Source of the DNA: CAYUNA01 sp047629355
GTDB taxonomy: Bacteria > Bacteroidota > Bacteroidia > Chitinophagales > Saprospiraceae
Direction: 5' to 3'
Assembly: GCA_047629355.1 (NCBI GenBank)
Contig: JBLHWU010000118.1
Span: 1-20,334, forward strand
DNA length: 20,334 bases
The notes below the pieces were generated by a model that was given only the letters and a program-made list of their open reading frames with translations, was not told where the DNA came from and ran no database searches. The translations under genes and the position numbers were made by a program. Below, piece after piece: positions 13,725-20,334 of this stretch (position 1 is its first letter; every line of letters begins with the position of its first letter).

Positions 13725-16628
13725 TTAACCCCGTCGCCACCAAAAGAAAGCCAAAATCAAGACCAATAAAGCTGCAATCCTAGCCTCCCATTTCCACCAT
13801 GAAGCAGTAGTCACAATCGGTGCCGTTTGTCCATAATGCACAAAACCAGCCCAATAAAAAGGAGCCAATCGTTCCATTCTGTCTTGGCTAGCTAAGTATT
13901 GTAATTTGGCTTGCTGCAAGGCGATGTGCTTGGATTCTCCTTTTGCCAAATGCTGATAAAAATAATCCATCAATTCTGCAGTAGTTTCGTCATTGACAGA
14001 CCATAAACTCGTGGTCACACTTGGAATGCCCGCATAAGAAAAACCTCGCGCCAAACTCATCATTCCTTCGCCTTTGGCATAAGTACCAACGCCCGTTTCG
14101 CAGGCACTTAATACGACCATTTCGGCGGAAATTTGCTGCTGATAAAGTTCGTGGGCATAGAGATAATTGTCTGTAAAATAAATGCGGCTTTGTGCGGAGT
14201 TTTGGTCATCCACACAGGCGTGAGTTGCCAAATGTAAGATGCGACAATTGTGACTATTGGCTAAAAAATTATCGACGGAAGCTGCGTCTCCTGCCAGAAT
14301 TTCTCCAGAAAAGTGTTGCGTGATTTTTTCCAGTTCTATTTGATTGAATGCCAGCGGACTCAAGCCATCAGGCGTACAAGAACGCAAGTCTGCTAAGATT
14401 TTGTTGCCTTTAAAAGTAGGGGCAAAACCAATTAATTTATTGTTGTTATATTTTTGAGTATCCGTTTTTTGTGTTTGAAACAGGGTTGCTGAGTTGGCAT
14501 AGCCCACCGCATATTTTTTCAGTAAATAGGGTAAGTTTGCTGGTCTGTCCACTTTTTCTGAAAGTAAAATGTCGAATGGTAAATACGCCAATTGTCCATC
14601 AGGAACGATGATGAGTTCATTGATATTTTTGGGCAATTCATTTAAAATAGGAAATAATAATTGTTGCGAAAGTTCTTGGTTCATACCCGCAAATCTTTTC
14701 TCATCAACCGAAGCATCTGACGTTTTTAGAAAGGCACAGAATTGGGTAATATTTTCCTGTAAATTTCCTTTTGAAACCTTGTGAAAAATAGCATTATTTT
14801 GAGTAAGTCCAATGATATAAATTTCCTCTTCACCGACAAAAAATTCAATGAATGCCATTGATTCGGATAAACGATATTTAGCGAATCCCTTCAAATCAAG
14901 ATTCAACCGTTGCGCCAAATATTTTTGATAGGTAGGATAAGCATCTCGCAAGGAGAATTCCAATTCCTGCAGTTGTATTGCTTTCGCATTGATTTTTTGA
15001 GTCAATGCGACCAATCGGCTGTCTGTTTTGTCCACTTTTCCCAAGTCCAAGCGTTCCCTTATTAAGTCGGCTAATGCTTGATTCCAGGTTTCTTTTTGCT
15101 GTAATAAGCTATCGGGAATCGCCGCTAATACTTCAACTTTACTACGTTGCGAAGCCTCCAATAAGAGCACTGATTTATTCTTTTCCATCAACTCAAATGC
15201 AGCTTGGGCATAGACTGGATTGTTCGTTTTTTCAAACAAAGCATAAGTCACGTTTAACGCTCTTGCAAAAACACTGTAAGTTTCCTTCAACCAAAATAAT
15301 TTTGAGCCTTTTTGATAAAAATCGGAACGGAGGATACTGACCAATTCGCTGTAAGATTGGTAGGTTTGGTAGGCGGGATTGAGGTAGTTTTGATTGCCAG
15401 TTAAGCGATACAATTGGCGGAATGCACGGGCTTTATAATCCAAGGTTTTTAAAATACTGGTTTTGTTGTCCAAAACAGGTTCTTCTATCCAAATTGGGTT
15501 GGAAGTTGGTGCGTTATTCTTAAAGTGGTGGAGCAATAAAATTAGGGATTCTTGGAAGTAAGGCAAGGCTTCCTCTGGTCGGGTAAGTTCCAATAAGGTT
15601 GCTCCAAAATTATGATAAACATGGCTTTTTCGGGCATCTGAAAGTACTGTTTTATTAATAATTTCTGCTGCCTTTTCAATATAGTCTTGCGCTTTTTTAA
15701 GCTTTTTTTGATTTTTAAAAACAATGGATATATTTTGATAAACGGCAATTAAATCAATGGCATTTTCTTTTGAGTTTTTTAATAAATTTCCCTCAATCTC
15801 CGTATATTTTTGTAATGCGGCGTCATATTTTCTTTGTCCTAAAAGTGCCTCCGCAGCGATTTCCAAAACGCGAAAAGCTTCTGGAATTCCAGCATTTTGA
15901 TAAATTTGGTAGGCCTTCATCGCGTAATCTTCTCCGTTTTTATAATCTTTCGTTTTATTACTTACCTCGCCCATATTCCAGTAGACATCTGCGAGTTCTA
16001 TTGGTGCTTTTTCAAAGAGTTGTTGATATTGTGTAACCGCAGTTTCGTAGTAAATCATTGCGCCTGCATAATCTGACTGTTCCCCTAAAATATCACCCAA
16101 TCTCGCTTGACAATCCACCACATCTGCCGCTGATTTATTGAATTTATAGACCCTATTTGCTGCTTTTAAACTCGCGACCGCCTCCTTTAGTTGCCCTAAC
16201 TTACGTTCGCAATAGCTTGCCATATACAAACTATGTCCAACTAAGATGTTTGTTTCAGACAGTCCTTTTTTTCGGAGTTCAATTGCTCTTTGATAGGCTG
16301 TCAACGCGGTTTCGTAATCAAAATCATTGTAATAAAATCGACCTTTTTCATGATACAAATACCCTCTTTCTTTGGCTGAAAATGTAATTTTAGGATCAGT
16401 TATGTTATCGAAAAAGGTTTCTGTTGCGGCTGTCTTATTTAAATCAATGATAACGTCAACAGCTGTTTCTGCTACAATTTCACCAGAATACGTGTTGATT
16501 AAGGAATTAATTTTTTCAGTAAAATCTGCATTAGAAAGTAAAGTTTGTTTTAAAATAGCAGACAAATCTTGCTGTGCCATTGATACACTGGTCAAAAAAA
16601 GGAAGGAAGTCAATAGAAGACATTTCAT
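13725..16628 (-). CDS. TPR-CHAT caspase-fold protease, exported and membrane-anchored
   Basis: The 967-residue protein begins with a signal peptide (MKCLLLTSFLFLTSVSMAQ). TPR repeats cover about residues 85-450 (for example YNDFDYETALTAYQRAIELR, YDAALQKYTEIEG, ALPYFQESLILL). A helical linker leads to a CHAT domain at about 690-935 with the catalytic dyad His803 (RILHLATHA) and Cys843 (VVLSACETG), plus the family signatures GEGMMSLARGFSYAG and VTTSLWSVND. A single C-terminal TM (about 943-960) ends in WWRRG, so the CHAT domain should lie outside the cytoplasm, anchored in the inner membrane. CHAT domains are caspase-like cysteine proteases, and the TPR part usually senses a partner. Substrate and trigger are unknown. 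It is the next same-strand gene after the S8 protease, 170 bp away. Confidence 0.92.
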   Translation of the reverse strand: MKCLLLTSFLFLTSVSMAQQDLSAILKQTLLSNADFTEKINSLINTYSGEIVAETAVDVIIDLNKTAATETFFDNITDPKITFSAKERGYLYHEKGRFYYNDFDYETALTAYQRAIELRKKGLSETNILVGHSLYMASYCERKLGQLKEAVASLKAANRVYKFNKSAADVVDCQARLGDILGEQSDYAGAMIYYETAVTQYQQLFEKAPIELADVYWNMGEVSNKTKDYKNGEDYAMKAYQIYQNAGIPEAFRVLEIAAEALLGQRKYDAALQKYTEIEGNLLKNSKENAIDLIAVYQNISIVFKNQKKLKKAQDYIEKAAEIINKTVLSDARKSHVYHNFGATLLELTRPEEALPYFQESLILLLHHFKNNAPTSNPIWIEEPVLDNKTSILKTLDYKARAFRQLYRLTGNQNYLNPAYQTYQSYSELVSILRSDFYQKGSKLFWLKETYSVFARALNVTYALFEKTNNPVYAQAAFELMEKNKSVLLLEASQRSKVEVLAAIPDSLLQQKETWNQALADLIRERLDLGKVDKTDSRLVALTQKINAKAIQLQELEFSLRDAYPTYQKYLAQRLNLDLKGFAKYRLSESMAFIEFFVGEEEIYIIGLTQNNAIFHKVSKGNLQENITQFCAFLKTSDASVDEKRFAGMNQELSQQLLFPILNELPKNINELIIVPDGQLAYLPFDILLSEKVDRPANLPYLLKKYAVGYANSATLFQTQKTDTQKYNNNKLIGFAPTFKGNKILADLRSCTPDGLSPLAFNQIELEKITQHFSGEILAGDAASVDNFLANSHNCRILHLATHACVDDQNSAQSRIYFTDNYLYAHELYQQQISAEMVVLSACETGVGTYAKGEGMMSLARGFSYAGIPSVTTSLWSVNDETTAELMDYFYQHLAKGESKHIALQQAKLQYLASQDRMERLAPFYWAGFVHYGQTAPIVTTASWWKWEARIAALLVLILAFFWWRRG

Positions 16629-16719
16629 ATTTAATCGTTTGGTGAACGGTTTTTAGTAATTGGGGTAAATATACTGAAAACGTAAATCATGGGTAGAAAG
16701 TACTTATTTTATTAGGATT

Positions 16720-16752
16720 AAATCATGGTGATTTTTAAAATCACCATGATTT
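16720..16752. terminator. Perfect 16-bp hairpin downstream of the S8 gene
   Basis: aaatcatggtgatttt (16720-16735) and 16737-16752 are exact reverse complements around one base. The hairpin lies between the S8 stop (16799) and the CHAT start (16628), both on the minus strand, so it may end the S8 transcript or act in the CHAT leader. Further on, 16771-16786 (ttactacgcgttactt) repeats the arm motif seen at 7451 and 7601. Confidence 0.55.
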
Positions 16753-16798
16753 GGACTTATTATTTTACCGTTACTACGCGTTACTTAGTCACTTTAAT

Positions 16799-18718
16799 TT
16801 ACTGCATAAAAACCTTTCCTACAAACAATTCTGTCGCCGTCATTATTTGAAAAAAGTAAATCCCTTTCGGCATACCCGTTACTTTACTCCAAATAACTTC
16901 CTGCTTGCCACTACTTAAATTAAATTGCTGTTTATCAAGAACTTGTCCATGCCCATTGAAAACAGATAAGGCAGCTTGACCAATTCTCTCTAAAGTGAAA
17001 TCTAAGTGAACTTCGCCATTTGAAGGGTTTGGATAAGCCCGCAACCAACTACTTTTTTTATTATTTGTGAATACCTCTTTCAAGCCTACAGGCGGGCAAC
17101 CACAAGGAGTTGTTTGGACCTTTTGCATGGCTGAGACTGCATTTGGAATCAGAAAAGGAAATACAATTCTTCCTTCATTGACTAATGTATCTAAATTGGA
17201 AACGGGTTGAGCGGCTTCTGTCAACAAAACTTCTCGCAATACTGCCGGAGTAGCATGTGGTTCTGCGGCTTTCATCGCTGCAAGAATACCCGTGATATAG
17301 CCGGATGACATGGATGTCCCTTCTTTTACCCCATGTGCATTACCAACAAGGGTACTCACCCAATATCCACGGGCTGCCAAATCCACACTTTCCCCATAAT
17401 TGGTATAATGTGGTTCGGCAGGTGTGCTATTAAAAACAACTAAATCGCCATTTATAATGGAGTCAATTGAAGCAACTTCAATGATGTTTTCTAAAATATA
17501 ACCTCCTGGATAATGCTTTAAGTCATCATTATTGGTGGATTCATTACCCGCAGAAGCGACGAAAAGAAAGCCACATTCGCTATCTTCATTATCAAGTGCT
17601 GCGCTCAAAATCAAGGAAGAATCTCCTTGCCAGCCAAGACTCATATTGATGATATTCACTTGTTGATTTTTGGCATAAAGCACGCCACAAATGAGGTCAA
17701 ACAGGTCGCCATCTCCATTATCATCCAATGTCCGAATAGGCATGATTTCCAAGACAGTTGAAGTCGTGTTGTAGTTGTGGAAAGTCGTATCAATAATGCC
17801 TGCGACGTGCGTTCCGTGTCCACTAATCAATGAAATTGGGTCAGCATCATTATCCGAAAAGTCCCAGCCAATCGAGTCAGCTGTTAGGCAATTATTGTTT
17901 GTATCGCTATTAGGATTGAGTGCTTCGAGTTCGTTATACGAAAAAATCGATTCAATGCCATCGTGGTTATAATCAATGCCATTATCAATCACAGCAACAA
18001 CTATGGTATCGCAGTTGTCGAGGAATAAGGGCGGTGGGATGTCTTCCCAGGTAATTTTATTGTGACCAGTCAGTGCTAAGTTATTATCCGTTGTGTTATT
18101 TCCTTCGACGGGGCGGTTGCGGTCTACTTCTTTCGATTTGACATTCATGCGCAGCGATTCGATTTTAGAATTAATATTAATCAATGGTATCGTGGATGGC
18201 AGCACAATAATCAGGTCATTGGGAATCAATTGCCACAATTCGAGCGTGCCACAGACGCACATATCAATCAAATCAGCTTGAAATTCCATGCGCAACGAAT
18301 CTTTAAAAGCTTGAGAAATGCCGTCGATATATTCGACAATGATTTGGTCAGGAAACACCTTGCCTCCAGAAGCATCTGTTTCGAATAATTGAAATTGCAG
18401 ATTGTTGTAAATAGCTACAGATATGCCGTCATCACTGATTGCTAAAGTATATTGTCCTGCATCAAAAAATCCTGCCATCGAAATAATATAAGGAATATTG
18501 CTTTGCCCCACCGTGAAGCCACTGGGGTCTGTCCATGTATAAAGGGTGTTTGGAGTAATGAAATCAGGGTTTATTTCAGGCATTATAATCACCATGTCTC
18601 CTGCACAGCCATAAAAATATTGTGGGCCTTCAATGGTGACCTGCGCGTTTAGATTTATGTGAAAAAGAAGAATAGCAATGGAAAAAATGAATTTGCGAAA
18701 AAGAATTGTTTGGCTCAT
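16799..18718 (-). CDS. Secreted subtilisin-family (S8) serine protease with T9SS sorting domain
   Basis: The 639-residue protein starts with a signal peptide (MSQTILFRKFIFSIAILLFH...NAQ). An Ig/PKD-like beta domain (about 26-110) and a short prodomain-like segment (FPDQIIVEYIDGISQAFKDS, about 120-165) precede the S8 catalytic domain (about 220-520). The catalytic triad is Asp245 (VAVIDNGID), His301 (SGHGTHVAG) and Ser469 (EGTSMSSGY), with the oxyanion Asn392 (SAGNES). The usual GTSMAAP motif reads GTSMSSGY, so Ala-Ala-Pro is lost, and IDTGID reads IDNGID; both occur in active relatives, so activity is likely. The last about 83 residues (WLRAYPNPSNGEVHLDF...GMPKGIYFFQI) are a T9SS sorting domain. 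The gene is divergent from the sigma factor gene, with 168 bp between starts. Confidence 0.94.
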   Translation of the reverse strand: MSQTILFRKFIFSIAILLFHINLNAQVTIEGPQYFYGCAGDMVIIMPEINPDFITPNTLYTWTDPSGFTVGQSNIPYIISMAGFFDAGQYTLAISDDGISVAIYNNLQFQLFETDASGGKVFPDQIIVEYIDGISQAFKDSLRMEFQADLIDMCVCGTLELWQLIPNDLIIVLPSTIPLININSKIESLRMNVKSKEVDRNRPVEGNNTTDNNLALTGHNKITWEDIPPPLFLDNCDTIVVAVIDNGIDYNHDGIESIFSYNELEALNPNSDTNNNCLTADSIGWDFSDNDADPISLISGHGTHVAGIIDTTFHNYNTTSTVLEIMPIRTLDDNGDGDLFDLICGVLYAKNQQVNIINMSLGWQGDSSLILSAALDNEDSECGFLFVASAGNESTNNDDLKHYPGGYILENIIEVASIDSIINGDLVVFNSTPAEPHYTNYGESVDLAARGYWVSTLVGNAHGVKEGTSMSSGYITGILAAMKAAEPHATPAVLREVLLTEAAQPVSNLDTLVNEGRIVFPFLIPNAVSAMQKVQTTPCGCPPVGLKEVFTNNKKSSWLRAYPNPSNGEVHLDFTLERIGQAALSVFNGHGQVLDKQQFNLSSGKQEVIWSKVTGMPKGIYFFQIMTATELFVGKVFMQ

Positions 18719-18799
18719 TTTAAAGATTTTTCGATTGTTTTAAAAAGAATTATTCTCTATTTATTGCAAAAAGATGGAAAACGTAACCCTTTTTACTGA

Positions 18800-18807
18800 C
18801 AAAGTTA
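18800..18807 (-). promoter_or_regulatory. Candidate -7 element (TAACTTTG) of the S8 protease gene
   Basis: The minus strand reads TAACTTTG, an exact TANNTTTG match, about 80 bp before the S8 start, which implies a leader of about 75 nt. The upstream T-rich stretch does not show a clean -33 TTG at normal spacing. It shares the 168-bp divergent region with the sigma factor promoter. Confidence 0.4.
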
Positions 18808-18847
18808 AAAAAAAAGCAAATAATTAAATCTTTTTGTTGAAATGCTA

Positions 18848-18855
18848 TTACTTTG
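18848..18855 (+). promoter_or_regulatory. Weak candidate -7 element (TTACTTTG) of the sigma factor gene
   Basis: TTACTTTG differs from TANNTTTG at one base and lies 31 bp before the sigma ATG. A positively autoregulated ECF promoter would not need to match the housekeeping consensus, so this is only suggestive. A purine run AAGAGG (18881-18886) touches the ATG directly, too close to act as a normal Shine-Dalgarno site. Confidence 0.25.
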
Positions 18856-18886
18856 AGGCGATTAAAACAATAAAGTAAATAAGAGG

Positions 18887-19468
18887 ATGAATCAACTTTC
18901 TGACCACCAAATTGTGGAGTTTCTACAATCTGGTAATTCGCAAGCGCAAAATACCGCGATGCGTCAATTGTATAAGGATTATTACCGCATGATTGCCAAA
19001 TTGGTTTTGGACAATAGTGGTAGCGATGATTCGGTAAAGGAAATTTTTCAAAATGGTATCATCGTCTTTTTTAATAAAGTGAAACAAAGCGATTTTGAAT
19101 TAAATAGCACTTGTAAAACTTTTTTATACGCCATTTGTAAAAATCTATGGCTAAGCGAACTCCGAAAAAACAAACGCCAAACGCCTCTTCAAACGCAGCA
19201 TCAAGAAATTGCTTCGGAAGAAAATATTGCGGTCTCTTTAGAAGTGACCGAGCAGCAACAATTACTGCTTCAATTGCTGGAGAAAACGGGCGATGAGTGC
19301 AAAAAAATATTGTTGCGCTACTATTATTACCGACTTCGAATTAAGCAAATTCAAGAAGAACTAAACCTGACAAGCGAACAAGTTGTCAAAAACAAAAAAG
19401 GTAAGTGTATTGCCAAACTTAGAAAAATGATAGCGGATAATCCTGGCTATGAAAAAATGCTAAAATGA
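18887..19468 (+). CDS. ECF-like RNA polymerase sigma-70 factor
   Basis: The 193-residue protein has sigma region 2 at about 20-95 (MRQLYKDYYRMIAKLVL, VKEIFQNGIIVFFNKVKQSD, CKTFLYAICKNLWLSELRKN) and a region 4 helix-turn-helix at about 130-185 (LLEKTGDECKKILLRYYYYR, IKQIQEELNLTSEQVVKNKK). Regions 1 and 3 are absent, as in extracytoplasmic-function sigma factors. It should direct RNA polymerase to a small set of promoters when released from its anti-sigma partner. The next gene overlaps its stop by 4 bp (ATGA), so the two are translationally coupled. The divergent S8 protease gene is an obvious candidate target, but this is inference. Confidence 0.9.
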   Translation: MNQLSDHQIVEFLQSGNSQAQNTAMRQLYKDYYRMIAKLVLDNSGSDDSVKEIFQNGIIVFFNKVKQSDFELNSTCKTFLYAICKNLWLSELRKNKRQTPLQTQHQEIASEENIAVSLEVTEQQQLLLQLLEKTGDECKKILLRYYYYRLRIKQIQEELNLTSEQVVKNKKGKCIAKLRKMIADNPGYEKMLK

Positions 19469-20214
19469 TGAATGAGTACACCAATGACGACCACTTAATA
19501 GAACAATATCTCTTTGGCGATTTGTCTGGAATGGCTTTGCAAAATTTTGAAAAACGCATGGCTCAGGACACCAACTTTGCCAAGCACGTAGCGGTAGAAA
19601 AAAGTGTTTTTTCGGGTTTAGAAGCCTTAGGCAATCAGGATTTGAAAGCGCAATTGGAGCAAATACATCAGGAAGAAATTGCAGTACAACCAAAAGCAAA
19701 AATTAGGCGGATGTCTGCGCCAATTCGATGGGCAATAGCCGCAAGTTTATTAATAGTAGCTGGTTTTTTTATTTGGAATTGGCAGTCTGCGGCAACGCCC
19801 GAAACATTATTTGTAGCTAATTATGAATCCTTAGTTTTTGATGTTAATCGAAGCAGTGAGGCTACGGCAGATGGGCAAAAGATGGCTCAATTGTATCAAA
19901 AAAAAGATTACGAAGCCTTTTTAAATCAATATCCCATTTATCTGCAAAATAATCAGGGAATAGCAAAAGATACGCTTTATTTGGGCATCGCAGCAATGGA
20001 ATTAAATCAGTTTGGAACGGCAAAAATATATTTCAAAACATTAGTGGAACAAGGCAAGTTTCAAGACGATGCGACTTGGTATTTAGCATTGCTTTCACTG
20101 AAAGAAAAAGACGTGGAGGAGGCAAGGAAGTGGTTGAAGAATATTTTGGAAGAGAATTTTGTAGCAACCCCTGCGAGAAAGCAAAAAGCTAAGGTTCTTT
20201 TGGAAAAATTATAA
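19465..20214 (+). CDS. Anti-sigma-like membrane protein with periplasmic TPR region
   Basis: The 249-residue protein has an N-terminal cytoplasmic segment (1-80, DDHLIEQYLFGDLSGMALQN, EKSVFSGLEAL) typical of anti-sigma factors found behind sigma genes in Bacteroidota, a single TM at about 87-105 (IRWAIAASLLIVAGFFIW), and a C-terminal TPR-like region at about 140-249 (LYQKKDYEAFLNQYP, DTLYLGIAAMELNQFGTAKI, ATWYLALLSLKEKDVEEARK). No His/Cys zinc-binding (ZAS) motif is visible. It probably holds the sigma factor at the membrane and senses a periplasmic partner. It starts at ATG 19465, which overlaps the sigma stop codon; an in-frame ATG at 19468 is an alternative start. Confidence 0.82.
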   Translation: MMNEYTNDDHLIEQYLFGDLSGMALQNFEKRMAQDTNFAKHVAVEKSVFSGLEALGNQDLKAQLEQIHQEEIAVQPKAKIRRMSAPIRWAIAASLLIVAGFFIWNWQSAATPETLFVANYESLVFDVNRSSEATADGQKMAQLYQKKDYEAFLNQYPIYLQNNQGIAKDTLYLGIAAMELNQFGTAKIYFKTLVEQGKFQDDATWYLALLSLKEKDVEEARKWLKNILEENFVATPARKQKAKVLLEKL

Positions 20215-20253
20215 GTAAAAACGATTTAATAAGTTGGACCATAATGCGCCGTA

Positions 20254-20334
20254 ATTTTTTCTTCTAAAGAATTCAAAAAATCGTTGCATAGCCTTCGTTA
20301 CGGAACTATTTTTTGTGTTTTTTAGAAGGGAAAA
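20254..20334. repeat. Family 1-like inverted repeat cut by the right edge
   Basis: cgccgtaattttttcttcta on the left and ttttttagaagggaaaa at the window end are roughly complementary and resemble the family 1 arms (ccgctatttttctttaaaa / tttaaaggaaaact). It begins about 40 bp after the anti-sigma stop, a terminator-like place. The element continues beyond the window, so its outer arms cannot be checked. Confidence 0.5.

Noticed and set aside
13725..18718. Antiphage Craspase-like system
   Set aside because: The CHAT protein has a signal peptide and membrane anchor and there is no Cas7-11 or CRISPR array; only the fold class is shared.

Overview
The window looks like a chromosomal segment of a low-GC Bacteroidota bacterium, most like the Saprospiria (Saprospiraceae/Lewinellaceae type). 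The evidence is two secreted proteins with type IX secretion (T9SS) C-terminal sorting domains, a SusC/FecA-style TonB receptor with a carboxypeptidase-regulatory N-terminal domain, TANNTTTG-type -7 promoter elements, the near absence of Shine-Dalgarno sequences, and a short ECF sigma factor / TPR anti-sigma pair of the kind common in that group. The exact genus cannot be read from the sequence.

Left part (1-8700): the start of a minus-strand FAD-dependent oxidoreductase runs off the left edge. A small signal-peptide/membrane protein gene follows that appears frameshifted at an A6 tract. Then come an NYN-nuclease/LOTUS RNA-binding protein (minus), a secreted M20D amidohydrolase interrupted by one in-frame TAA inside its catalytic FQPAEE motif, a TonB-dependent receptor, a FemAB/GNAT-like acyltransferase-fold protein, and a two-TM potassium channel with an RCK domain (minus).

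Right part (8700-20334): four minus-strand genes encode exported proteins: a 1041-residue T9SS protein with a Kazal inhibitor-like and an FN3-like module, a small lipoprotein, a TPR-CHAT (caspase-fold) protease with signal peptide and C-terminal membrane anchor, and a subtilisin (S8) protease with T9SS tail. A sigma/anti-sigma operon is transcribed divergently from the S8 gene. A reasonable inference is that this is one functional neighbourhood: an ECF sigma circuit next to two cell-envelope or secreted proteases and a possible protease inhibitor. Co-regulation is not proven by the sequence.

The most unusual feature is the intergenic DNA. Nearly every gap is filled by long, often nested, inverted repeats. 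At least two dispersed repeat families are recognisable: family 1 (three clear copies plus one cut by the right edge) and family 2 (three copies whose GC-rich hairpin stem shows compensatory base changes). Several copies sit inside outer palindromic arms that are unique to each locus but match each other within the locus, as if elements had inserted into the loops of pre-existing hairpins or as if the whole hairpin were kept self-complementary. No tRNA, rRNA, CRISPR array, transposase or recognisable phage gene was seen.
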